The notes beneath the pieces were generated by a model, which made no database searches, was not told where the DNA came from, and saw only the letters and a list, made by a program, of their open reading frames with translations. From an uncultured Chitinophagaceae bacterium (GTDB lineage: Bacteria > Bacteroidota > Bacteroidia > Chitinophagales > Chitinophagaceae), in contig CALESY010000059.1 of assembly GCA_937919945.1 (NCBI GenBank), forward strand, positions 1-48,616: a stretch of 48,616 nt of DNA. The letters are read 5' to 3'. Shown here one piece after another: positions 41,412 through 48,616 of this stretch. The stretch's first letter is position 1. Each line of letters opens with the position of its first letter. Made by a program: the position numbers and the translations under genes.

Positions 41412-42521
41412 ATGAGCAGGAACGGAAAAGTATTAGTGGCAATGAGCGGCGGTATAGACAGTACCGTTACGGCATTAATGCTTCATAACCAAGGGTATGA
41501 AGTAGTGGGTATTACCATGAAAACATGGGACTATGCCACATCGGGCGGCGGCAAGAAAGAAACGGGCTGTTGCAATCTCGATTCGTTTAACGATGCGAGG
41601 CAGGCGGCGGTTGACCATGGTTTTCCGCATTATGTGTTGGATATACGCGAAGAGTTTGGCGATTTTGTCATCAACAATTTTGTTGACGAATACCTGGCAG
41701 GGCGCACACCCAACCCCTGTGTGTTGTGTAATACGCACATCAAATGGTCGGCATTGTTGAAACGTGCCAATGCGTTGGATTGTGATTTCATTGCTACGGG
41801 GCACTACGTAAAAGTGCGCGAAGAAAACAGCCGCTTTGTACTGTCTAAAGCCAAAGACCTTACCAAAGACCAAAGTTATGTGCTGTGGGGCTTGGGGCAA
41901 GACTGCCTGAGCCGTAGCCTCTATCCGCTGGGCGATTACCTGAAAACCGAAGTACGCCAACTGGCTTTTGATATGGGTTATAAAGAGCTTTCTAAAAAAG
42001 CGGAGAGCTACGAGATATGTTTTGTACCCGATAACGATTATCGAGGCTTCCTGAAACGTAATGTGGAAGGATTGGAGCAGCGTGTGGATGGTGGCGATTT
42101 TGTACTGACCAATGGCAAAAAAGTAGGTAAGCATAAAGGTTATCCTTTCTATACTATAGGCCAACGCAAGGGGCTGGATATTGCATTGGGCAAGCCCATG
42201 TTTGTAACCCAAATCATCCCCGAAACAAACACCGTCGTATTGGGCGAGGCAGATGAACTGCAACAATCTGAAATGCTGGTAAGCGGGCTGAACTGGGTGA
42301 AGTATGATAGCATACAAGACGGCATGGAAGCCACTACCAAAATACGATACAAAGACCCCGGCTCACTGAGCCATATATACAACGAGGGCGATGGCATCCG
42401 CGTATCATTCGACCATGCTGTAAACAGCATAGCCCCCGGACAATCTGCCGTAGTGTATGATGGTGATGATGTGGTGTGTGGGGGCATCATCAGAAAAGGG
42501 TTTAATAATTTATTACAATAA
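41412..42521 (+). CDS. mnmA: tRNA-specific 2-thiouridylase
   Basis: 369 residues. MnmA makes 2-thiouridine at U34 of Glu, Gln and Lys tRNAs, taking sulfur relayed from a cysteine desulfurase. The PP-loop SGGIDST lies at 12-18, the nucleophile is C106 (NPCVLCN), the persulfide cysteine is C203 (SYEICFVPDNDY), and GHY, KDQSYVLWGL and GQRKGLDIALGKP are conserved. The start at 41412 is preferred because family N-termini begin at this point and the -7 box overlaps the longer form starting at 41361. Confidence 0.97.
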   Translation: MSRNGKVLVAMSGGIDSTVTALMLHNQGYEVVGITMKTWDYATSGGGKKETGCCNLDSFNDARQAAVDHGFPHYVLDIREEFGDFVINNFVDEYLAGRTPNPCVLCNTHIKWSALLKRANALDCDFIATGHYVKVREENSRFVLSKAKDLTKDQSYVLWGLGQDCLSRSLYPLGDYLKTEVRQLAFDMGYKELSKKAESYEICFVPDNDYRGFLKRNVEGLEQRVDGGDFVLTNGKKVGKHKGYPFYTIGQRKGLDIALGKPMFVTQIIPETNTVVLGEADELQQSEMLVSGLNWVKYDSIQDGMEATTKIRYKDPGSLSHIYNEGDGIRVSFDHAVNSIAPGQSAVVYDGDDVVCGGIIRKGFNNLLQ

Positions 42522-42575
42522 GGTTTTAGTTGGTTTGGAAGATATTGCTACAAGAGAAAACACTTCAGACTCTTT

Positions 42576-42812
42576 ATGGAAGCTAACTTTAAGAATGCAC
42601 TTAATCTTCTAGTATCAAATAGAATTAGTCTATTAGAGGTTTCTATTAAATTAAAAGAAATGAAAACTGCAGGCGTAGAGCAAGATGAAGTGATTGAATA
42701 CTTAAATTCAGTAAGAAATTCTTCAGGCAAGAATGAAAATGTGGATAATTGGGTTTTAGAAGTGCTTGACATAGTAACTGGATACTGTAATATCAAGTAT
42801 AAGGTTTGGTAA
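42576..42812 (+). CDS. Small hypothetical protein, 78 residues
   Basis: 78 residues, mostly helical: MEANFKNALNLLVSNRISLL, a charged middle (EVSIKLKEMKTAGVEQDEVIEYLNS) and a C-terminal WVLEVLDIVTGYCNIKYKVW. The acidic, helical and compact character with a conserved-looking end (LDIVTGYC...W) recalls small immunity-type proteins, but no toxin gene is adjacent and the family was not identified. It lies 54 bases after mnmA. AT-rich compared with mnmA. Translation is plausible but not certain. Confidence 0.5.
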   Translation: MEANFKNALNLLVSNRISLLEVSIKLKEMKTAGVEQDEVIEYLNSVRNSSGKNENVDNWVLEVLDIVTGYCNIKYKVW

Positions 42813-42989
42813 TATGGCTGTTCCGAATATTCCGCAGGGCATCCGGAACTAAATATCCAATCCGTTCTCCGAACTGCATTCATAGTACTTTGCATTTATT
42901 AGTGTTCTTCACTTAATTTAATGGTTTGACACTAATATCTGTAATACAATACTGGTGATGCTTTCGGCGAAATTCAAAATACGAGCGCT

Positions 42990-43019
42990 AAAAATTGGTA
43001 CAACATAGGTACAATTTTT
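42990..43019 (-). terminator. AT-rich hairpin after the response regulator
   Basis: AAAAATTG-GTAC (42990-43001) pairs with GTAC-AATTTTT (43009-43019) with one bulge. On the minus strand it lies 37 bases after the regulator stop and ends in TTTTT, so it may terminate that gene. Confidence 0.5.
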
Positions 43020-43055
43020 ATGGCTTGATATGGTGCAGTATGAATTGGTAAGGTG

Positions 43056-43718
43056 TTATTTCTTTTCTGCAATAGTCGGTACAATTCCTGTCCTGATAGC
43101 AAAGGCTGCAAGTGCTGCCCTCGAATTCACTTTTAATTTTGCAAAAAGACTATCCCTGTAACTGTCAATTGTTCTATGGCTTACTTTCATAAGCTCTGCT
43201 ATCTGTTTGTAATTTAGGTCGAGACAGGCGTAGCGTAAAAAATCAATTTCTTTGTCTGTCAGGTCAGTAATGATGCTTTTCTTTTGTAACGCTAGGTTTA
43301 TGAATTGACTAGTAACTTCAGTGTGATACAATCCGGTTTCATACGACTGCGTAATGGCGGTGTATAATTCACTTGGGGAAGCTTCTTTAGGTAAGAAGCC
43401 GCTTGCGCCATCCCGAAATGTTCTGATAATGGCAAATTCGTTATAGTGAATAGACATCATAATAACCTTCATCTGCGGCCATGTTTCTTTTATACGTCTT
43501 AAAGTCTCGTATCCATCCATGCGCGGCATACTGATGTCTAACAGGCATACATCAGGCAGTTTGTTTGCTGATTCAATCTTCTCTAATAAATCCATCCCGT
43601 CTTCTGCTATAATATCAACTGCAATGTCTTTATAAGTATTCATGGTGAATACCAGCCCTTTGCGTATGTATGGTGAGTCATCCGCAATAGCAATACTGAT
43701 TATCTTATTAGCTTTCAT
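43056..43718 (-). CDS. NarL/FixJ-type response regulator (orphan)
   Basis: 220 residues. The receiver domain (about 5-125) has acidic D13/D14, phosphoacceptor D61 (VCLLDISMPRMDG) and the FLPKEA lysine; a LuxR-type helix-turn-helix (about 150-215) carries LTDKEIDFLRYACLDLNYKQ and AELMKVSHRTIDSYRDSLFA. No sensor kinase is nearby, so the partner is unknown. The start is at 43718: an upstream TTG at 43793 would overlap the -33 element. A strong promoter with paired operator-like sites lies upstream, suggesting self-control or control by another factor. Confidence 0.93.
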   Translation of the reverse strand: MKANKIISIAIADDSPYIRKGLVFTMNTYKDIAVDIIAEDGMDLLEKIESANKLPDVCLLDISMPRMDGYETLRRIKETWPQMKVIMMSIHYNEFAIIRTFRDGASGFLPKEASPSELYTAITQSYETGLYHTEVTSQFINLALQKKSIITDLTDKEIDFLRYACLDLNYKQIAELMKVSHRTIDSYRDSLFAKLKVNSRAALAAFAIRTGIVPTIAEKK

Positions 43719-43763
43719 GCACAAAACCTGTGAGTTTACTGACTTCTTATATAGAGATGTATA

Positions 43764-43793
43764 CAAAGCTAATACCCGCACTTTTATCATCAA
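43764..43793 (-). promoter_or_regulatory. Promoter of the response regulator (TTG-N19-TAGCTTTG)
   Basis: On the minus strand TTG (43791-43793), 19 bases, TAGCTTTG (43764-43771) matches the consensus exactly. Predicted start of transcription near 43757 and a leader of about 40 bases. Confidence 0.8.
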
Positions 43794-43831
43794 GCCGTGT
43801 TTACACGTTGATTACATGCCGTGAAAACACG
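43794..43831. promoter_or_regulatory. Paired operator-like boxes GCCGTG-NNN-ACACG
   Basis: Two 14-base boxes, GCCGTGTTTACACG (43794-43807) and GCCGTGAAAACACG (43818-43831), are direct repeats spaced 24 bases and each is itself a near-palindrome (CGTGT-TT-ACACG and CCGTG-AAAA-CACGG). They sit directly upstream of the -33 element, at about -37 to -50 and -61 to -74 from the predicted transcription start. This is the position where activators commonly bind. Confidence 0.65.
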
Positions 43832-43925
43832 GTTTGATATTTATTTATCATTGTCAATAATTTATAGGGCTATGACTAAATCGGGATTCTTGCATAAAAT
43901 AGCTCAGTACAGATTTGGGAATGAA

Positions 43926-43958
43926 ATAAAAAAGTGCCTGACTGTAATAGCAGGCACT
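43926..43958 (-). terminator. Rho-independent terminator of the SBBP protein gene
   Basis: Eight-bp perfect arms AGTGCCTG/CAGGCACT around a 10-base loop. On the minus strand it ends in a T run, 22 bases after the stop codon at 43981. Confidence 0.9.
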
Positions 43959-43980
43959 CAGAGTATTATACTACTATAGT

Positions 43981-46900
43981 TTATTCCTTTACTATTCTTG
44001 TAATGCTTATGATTTCATTATTAGTAGCAACTGATAATACATAAATTCCTGATGGCAATGCATTTAAATTTAAAACTTCTAAGTCGGTCTTAACATTAAT
44101 TGTACTTACTACCCTACCAAAAACATCGACCAATCTCAGTGCCGTACCAACTATAGCCCCTTCAACAAATAACACATCGTTAGTAGGGTTTGGATAAATT
44201 TTCATGCTACTAGGTATTATGCCTTTGATGCCTGTATTTATCCTGATTCGCTTGCAGGCTTTGGCAGTTGCAGGATTAGCACATAAAAAATCAGGAGTCA
44301 TTATTACACAAACACTGTCGTTATTGGCCAGTGTGGTAGTGCCCCAATTATCAGATGTTGCGCCAATTACGTTTTGATTATTAAGCTGCCACTGATATTT
44401 AGGAGATGCACCGCCATTTACATTCACGGCATTGAATCTTATCAGCAATCCCGGCCATGCAACGGTATCTGTGGCTGTAATATCTACCGTAGGTGTGGTG
44501 TATGGCAGCACTGTCATGGCTATACTATTACTGTTCACCGGTGTATTACAGGCTGCACCCGCGCCGGGTGTCAGCAGAAAGCTGATAACATCGCCCGTAG
44601 CTAATGTGCTGGTGGTATAAACAGTACCCATAGCACCACTGATAGGATTACCGTTTTTCAGCCATTGGTAGGATGGCGCTGTACCTGCATTAGTAATAAC
44701 TGCACTGAATTGAGTTGATGCACCCACGCATACACTATCGTTGGGGCTTGCGAATACATTGACCGTTGGCCCTGCAAGCACGGTAACAAGGGTGGTAGCT
44801 GTACCTGAGCTACAGCCATTGAGTGTTGCAAACACATCGTATGTACCGCTATTGGCAGTTGTTGCAGGGTTTATTACGGGGTTTTGTGCTGTACTGGTAA
44901 AAGACGGGCCAGACCAGTCGTAAGACACACCGGGTGTAGTACTGTTAGCTGTCAGGTTGAGTATGCCATTATTACAGAGCGGCCCGTTATTACTTGCGGT
45001 TGGTGTTGCAGGTGTTTGCTTCACAAGAACAGTTACAGTGTCTTTTGCAGAACAAAACTGGTTTGTAGCAGTAACAATATAATCTCCACTATAAGTTGTT
45101 AAAGCACTCGTTCTTGATGGATTTTGTGCGGTACTAGTATAACCACCTGGGCCTGTCCAAGACCAGGTCATACCTGTCATACTACTAGTGGCTGCAAGAT
45201 TAAGTGTATTGCCACTACATATTGGTGAATTGGATGTTGCAGTTGTAGTGGGGTACAGTGCCAATTTAATATCGTATTCTTCTACAAACGTATCAACAGG
45301 TGCAGTGGCAATAATACGCACCCGATAACCATTACCGGGTGTAACTGTAGTAGGCACTACCCAATTGTATTGCCCGTTTGTATTACCTGATATAGTTGCC
45401 AATGTAGTAGGGCTTGCAAAGCTGCCACTTCCGTTAGACATCTGTATAGTAAATATATTTGTGCTTCTGAAATTATGCGTTACCCTATATGGGATGCGTA
45501 CTGTATCGCCAGGACACTTAGTAGTATCTCTGAATGGCTGTACAATATATACAGCAGTGTCTGCAGCAAATTGTACTAAACAAGCATCTCCCCAGCCTGA
45601 ACCTGTAACAGCACTGGCGTATGCAGTTTGGTGCGCGCCAATAGTAGCTATGCCAGATGTACTTTTAGTGGTACTTGAAAAATATACCAAGCCTTTGGAA
45701 AAACATATTCCACCACCTGATGCCGCTATTACCGTTGAGCCATCTAAATCAGTACCGCCATAGTATGTACCATACATACGTGTGCCGCTAGATGTAAAAA
45801 CGGTAAAAAACAAATCATTTATTCCTGCCAATGAAGTTTGATGACTGCTTAGTGTGGAGATAGCATTACTACTTGGAGTAAATCCAAAGACATATACTTT
45901 ATTTTCAGGGCCTGCTGCTATACCGTGTATTTGGTCATTATTACCAGTACCACCGTAGTAAGTAGCCCATACGCGGTTGCCAGTTTTATTTAACTTGCCA
46001 ATAAAACCATCTAAGTTTCCGCTACGGCTAGTTTGATGTGCACCTGTAGTTGCCACACCAGTTGTACTGGATGTTCCTCCGGCAACATATATATTTCCTA
46101 CAGGGTCGCTACTGATGCTGGTAATCCTGTCTAAATCATTGCCACCATAATATGTACACCATTGCCTTTGACCTGCATAATTAAACTTAACAACATAAGA
46201 AATATAATTAATCCCAGCAGGCACGGTTGTCATAAACACACCAGATGTAGATAGCCCATTCGTTTGTGTTTCTCCGGCAGCAATAATGTACCCATTCGGG
46301 TCGCAAGTTAGAGCTAAGATGCTTTCACCAGTTACGCCATAGTATGTACCCCACTGACGAACACCTGCAGGGTTAAACTTAACTAAGAATGCTGCTGAAA
46401 GACCTGCAGCAAGTGAACTTTGGTATGAGCCGGATGTGGCAATACCAGTAGTGCTGCTTGTACCACCACCTATATAAACATTTTGAACAGCATCGCAAAC
46501 AACAGAGAATGCCTCATCATTGCCTGTATTTCCATAATAAGTAGCCCACTGCCGCCCGCCAGCACTATTGAACTTTATCAATATAGCCTCTTTTGCAGCT
46601 CCAGTATAAGTGCTTTGATGACTGCCACTCGTTGCTAAACCACTACTAAGAGTAATACCGCATACATATACATTGCCGGTAGAATCACAAGCAACATCTA
46701 CTAAGTCATCATCCAATGAACCGCCATAGTAAGTACCCCATTGGCGTACTCCTGCACTACTGAACTTGACCAAGAAGCCGTCTCTCTGTGTGCTAACAGT
46801 CGTCTGGAAAGCACCGCTTGTGGCAATATTTGAAGTGCTTTTGGTAACACCTACCATATAAGCATTACCAAAGCTATCAGCAGTACACTTTAACCCCACT

Positions 46901-47697
46901 TCATCATCAGAACCACCGTAGTATGTCCCCCATCGTAGCAATGGGTCAATTACAATTTTTTTTGTAGTGCCTGTATTAATATAGAAAGACACAATATTCC
47001 CATGCAGTTTATAGCTCGATACAATTACTTCTTTGTCAGCTGCATAATAACTATAGGGTGCATCTTCTGTAATTTTGCCATAGGGTGTCGTAGCTACCAA
47101 TGCCCCGTTTACAAGTTTCAATGAGGTTGCACCGTTGTATTGTATTTGTATAGCAGCAGGGTTGCCACCGGGGTGAATTACAAAATCATACTTTACTCCT
47201 TTGTCATCATCAGTGGTATATAGTACCCAATCTATAAACGGGTAAATGTTTTTATATGTTATCCGTTTAAATGAATGCACCGTGACACCATCGGGTGTTT
47301 GGGGCAGATAATAATTTTCGTAGTAAGGTTGTATATCTTCGGTTATTACCTGTGCGTTTTTATTGGCACCAAGCAATGTTACATCTAACCTGTATAATTC
47401 AGCTTGCGGATTTTGATTTTTTTCTTGTGAGTTTATTTTAGGTACTGGCTTACACCATTGGTAATGCAACTCACCATTACCTATATACATCACTACATAA
47501 CTACCAAGCAGCTTAAAGTCTATATCTTTGCGGTTCTTACCATATTGGTCGATTATTTGACCCTTGTTTTCAATGAATGAAAATCCTTTGTTTGAAACCT
47601 GTTTATCTGCATGAAATTCATTTTTTGCGAAAATGATGAATGGATAAAACATAATGTATGTTAAAATACATACACGCAAATGCAGTTTTTTATTCAT
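43981..47697 (-). CDS. Surface protein with seven SBBP propeller repeats, Ig-like domains and T9SS sorting domain
   Basis: 1238 residues. A signal peptide (MNKKLHLRVCILTYIMFYPF...) is followed by a DUF7948-like N-terminal domain (FSFIENKGQIIDQ at 39-51, to about 250), then seven repeats beginning W/Y-x-TYYG at 256, 320, 384, 449, 513, 577 and 642 (period 64-65), expected to close one seven-bladed propeller, then tandem Ig/PKD-like domains (about 800-1150), and a T9SS type A sorting domain (IYPNPTNDVLFVEG to the end). Likely a secreted, outer-membrane-anchored surface protein. Ligands unknown. Confidence 0.93.
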   Translation of the reverse strand: MNKKLHLRVCILTYIMFYPFIIFAKNEFHADKQVSNKGFSFIENKGQIIDQYGKNRKDIDFKLLGSYVVMYIGNGELHYQWCKPVPKINSQEKNQNPQAELYRLDVTLLGANKNAQVITEDIQPYYENYYLPQTPDGVTVHSFKRITYKNIYPFIDWVLYTTDDDKGVKYDFVIHPGGNPAAIQIQYNGATSLKLVNGALVATTPYGKITEDAPYSYYAADKEVIVSSYKLHGNIVSFYINTGTTKKIVIDPLLRWGTYYGGSDDEVGLKCTADSFGNAYMVGVTKSTSNIATSGAFQTTVSTQRDGFLVKFSSAGVRQWGTYYGGSLDDDLVDVACDSTGNVYVCGITLSSGLATSGSHQSTYTGAAKEAILIKFNSAGGRQWATYYGNTGNDEAFSVVCDAVQNVYIGGGTSSTTGIATSGSYQSSLAAGLSAAFLVKFNPAGVRQWGTYYGVTGESILALTCDPNGYIIAAGETQTNGLSTSGVFMTTVPAGINYISYVVKFNYAGQRQWCTYYGGNDLDRITSISSDPVGNIYVAGGTSSTTGVATTGAHQTSRSGNLDGFIGKLNKTGNRVWATYYGGTGNNDQIHGIAAGPENKVYVFGFTPSSNAISTLSSHQTSLAGINDLFFTVFTSSGTRMYGTYYGGTDLDGSTVIAASGGGICFSKGLVYFSSTTKSTSGIATIGAHQTAYASAVTGSGWGDACLVQFAADTAVYIVQPFRDTTKCPGDTVRIPYRVTHNFRSTNIFTIQMSNGSGSFASPTTLATISGNTNGQYNWVVPTTVTPGNGYRVRIIATAPVDTFVEEYDIKLALYPTTTATSNSPICSGNTLNLAATSSMTGMTWSWTGPGGYTSTAQNPSRTSALTTYSGDYIVTATNQFCSAKDTVTVLVKQTPATPTASNNGPLCNNGILNLTANSTTPGVSYDWSGPSFTSTAQNPVINPATTANSGTYDVFATLNGCSSGTATTLVTVLAGPTVNVFASPNDSVCVGASTQFSAVITNAGTAPSYQWLKNGNPISGAMGTVYTTSTLATGDVISFLLTPGAGAACNTPVNSNSIAMTVLPYTTPTVDITATDTVAWPGLLIRFNAVNVNGGASPKYQWQLNNQNVIGATSDNWGTTTLANNDSVCVIMTPDFLCANPATAKACKRIRINTGIKGIIPSSMKIYPNPTNDVLFVEGAIVGTALRLVDVFGRVVSTINVKTDLEVLNLNALPSGIYVLSVATNNEIISITRIVKE

Positions 47698-47755
47698 GTT
47701 CAGGGAGTTTAATTACTAATTTAAGAACAAAATCGAATATATACAATATTTCAAA

Positions 47756-47790
47756 TAAACAGGGCTACTCTTTAAGAGTAGCCCTGTTTA
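47756..47790 (-). terminator. Long perfect stem-loop after the last T9SS gene
   Basis: A perfect 15-bp stem (47756-47770 with 47776-47790) around TTTAA. On the minus strand it ends GTTTATTTG, serving as a terminator for the gene at 47803-48616 and separating it from the SBBP gene. Confidence 0.85.
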
Positions 47791-47802
47791 AGTATTTGTT
47801 AG

Positions 47803-48616
47803 CTATTTTAAGGTTAATTTCTGTGTATACAAACGTCCGTCAAGATATATTTTTACGAAATAAACTCCGTGAGCTAAGGCTGGCATAGATAACTTATTAT
47901 CATTGTTAATACCACTACCCTTGCCATCGTATATTTTTGATAACAACTGCCCTTGTAGGTTTATTATTTCTATTTTCACATGCGTTTCGTTTGAAACTCC
48001 ATTTTTAACTTTTAGCTGGATATACTCTGATGCAGGATTAGGATAAACATACACATCTCCTATTTTATCTGATGTAAAGCCCTTGATACCAGTTGATTTG
48101 TAATTGCCGCTTACAGAACAAAAATCTGTATTGTTCTGTGCATAAGTTGTTTGGCTTGTAGTGGTGGTATTTGTAGTGCCGTAGTTAAAAGTAGCATATG
48201 TTTTTGTTATTGGATTAAGTGCATGGTCAATGCCTTTAATATTTTCAGAATAAAAAACAGCACTTAATGAACAAGGCAATGGACCAGTTGTTCTCGCATC
48301 TGAACCGACACAAGAAACGTCTCTATAAAAATTAGAGAGGTCTCCTCGTACTTGTTTCAAATTTAGCCTATCGGGCAAAGAACCTGATGCGGCTTGCCAT
48401 TTGGGAGCAACAAGTAGGACATCAAAATGGTTAGAGCCTTGCGGGTCAGGCCTGGCAGCAAAAGTGGGGTTCCATGCTATATTGCTGAGCCCACCACCAA
48501 GGTCTATATAGTTATTAGGCGCTGCAGGTGTTACTGATTTATTGCCTGTTCCTGTCTGGTTTCTATAGCTAATCCAATCATTAAATCTACTAGTTATTAC
48601 ACCCGTACCTGTATTG
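47803..48616 (-). CDS. T9SS-sorted secreted protein, N-terminus beyond the window
   Basis: The reading frame stays open to the window end (271 codons; a TTG at 48378 is not the true start). The visible part includes a Gly/Asn-rich stretch, ANRPDPQ-like and APKWQAASGSLPD segments, a low-complexity Thr/Asn run (GTTNTTTTSQTTYAQNNTD) and a C-terminal T9SS type A sorting domain (VYVYPNPASEYIQLKVKNG, then ALAHGVYFVKIYLDGRLYTQ). The N-terminal body could be a large adhesin or enzyme. Same strand as the SBBP protein but separated by a terminator. Confidence 0.85.
   Translation of the reverse strand, partial: NTGTGVITSRFNDWISYRNQTGTGNKSVTPAAPNNYIDLGGGLSNIAWNPTFAARPDPQGSNHFDVLLVAPKWQAASGSLPDRLNLKQVRGDLSNFYRDVSCVGSDARTTGPLPCSLSAVFYSENIKGIDHALNPITKTYATFNYGTTNTTTTSQTTYAQNNTDFCSVSGNYKSTGIKGFTSDKIGDVYVYPNPASEYIQLKVKNGVSNETHVKIEIINLQGQLLSKIYDGKGSGINNDNKLSMPALAHGVYFVKIYLDGRLYTQKLTLK

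Noticed and set aside
41475..42317. Open frame of about 280 codons opposite mnmA
   Set aside because: Mirror frame of a strongly conserved gene, rich in unusual residues and without domain or signal.
1..48616. CRISPR array, prophage, insertion sequence or integrase
   Set aside because: No regular spaced repeats, no transposase or integrase motif and no terminal inverted repeats with target duplication were found.

Overview
The window is chromosomal DNA of a Bacteroidota bacterium, most likely Chitinophagia/Chitinophagaceae or a near relative. This rests on repeated exact TAnnTTTG -7 promoter boxes, type IX secretion (T9SS) sorting domains on three proteins, a bacillithiol gene (bshC), a GWxTD protein, Bacteroidota-style LptD and Mpl, and MetH lacking the homocysteine module. 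The genus cannot be named from the sequence. No integrase, transposase, phage gene, rRNA or CRISPR array was seen; most of the window is housekeeping DNA with a few AT-rich accessory patches.

Layout. 1-3570: 3' end of tRNA-Asp with terminator, then accA (fatty acid synthesis), dapA (lysine/DAP) and ahcY (SAM cycle). 3570-7700 (minus): an orphan lipoprotein, a divergent PAP2-like membrane protein and metH, coupled to the PAP2-like gene by one base. 7716-12651 (minus): a tightly packed run pnuC - PAP2 phosphatase - NadR-type kinase - Sua5/YciO - ligA - lipoprotein, whose first three genes overlap and look like a nicotinamide riboside salvage unit. 12736-14275: a secreted PQQ-type sugar dehydrogenase and tRNA-Phe. 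14280-17700 (minus): an AT-rich accessory patch with two small membrane proteins and a tandemly duplicated regulator/outer-membrane-protein module, in which one regulator copy has decayed to a fragment.

17889-31201: YdjM-like hydrolase, a phospholipase D-like synthase, aat, bshC, an outer membrane barrel, a 44-residue lipoprotein, mpl, a DnaQ-like exonuclease, a DPM1-like glycosyltransferase, a WbqC protein, a GWxTD protein, dapF and a 2-oxoacid dehydrogenase E2. 31350-38039: an MBOAT/SGNH pair (probable polysaccharide O-acetylation), lptD divergent from an Amidase_3 gene, and an EGF-like lipoprotein. 38087-42521: an overlapping aroB-aroA-aroC operon divergent from mnmA. 42576-48616: a small unknown protein, an orphan NarL-type response regulator with a paired operator-like site upstream, and two T9SS cargo proteins, the second cut by the window end.

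Functional themes: envelope building (dapA, dapF, mpl, amidase, lptD, MBOAT/SGNH, PLD), the methyl cycle (ahcY, metH), NAD salvage and NAD use (pnuC, kinase, ligA), aromatic amino acids (aroBAC), and cell-surface export. The observations most worth a second look are the pnuC-PAP2-kinase unit, the decayed regulator copy between the duplicated barrel genes, the paired GCCGTG-NNN-ACACG boxes at the response regulator promoter, and the -7 boxes placed 8-9 bases before start codons.
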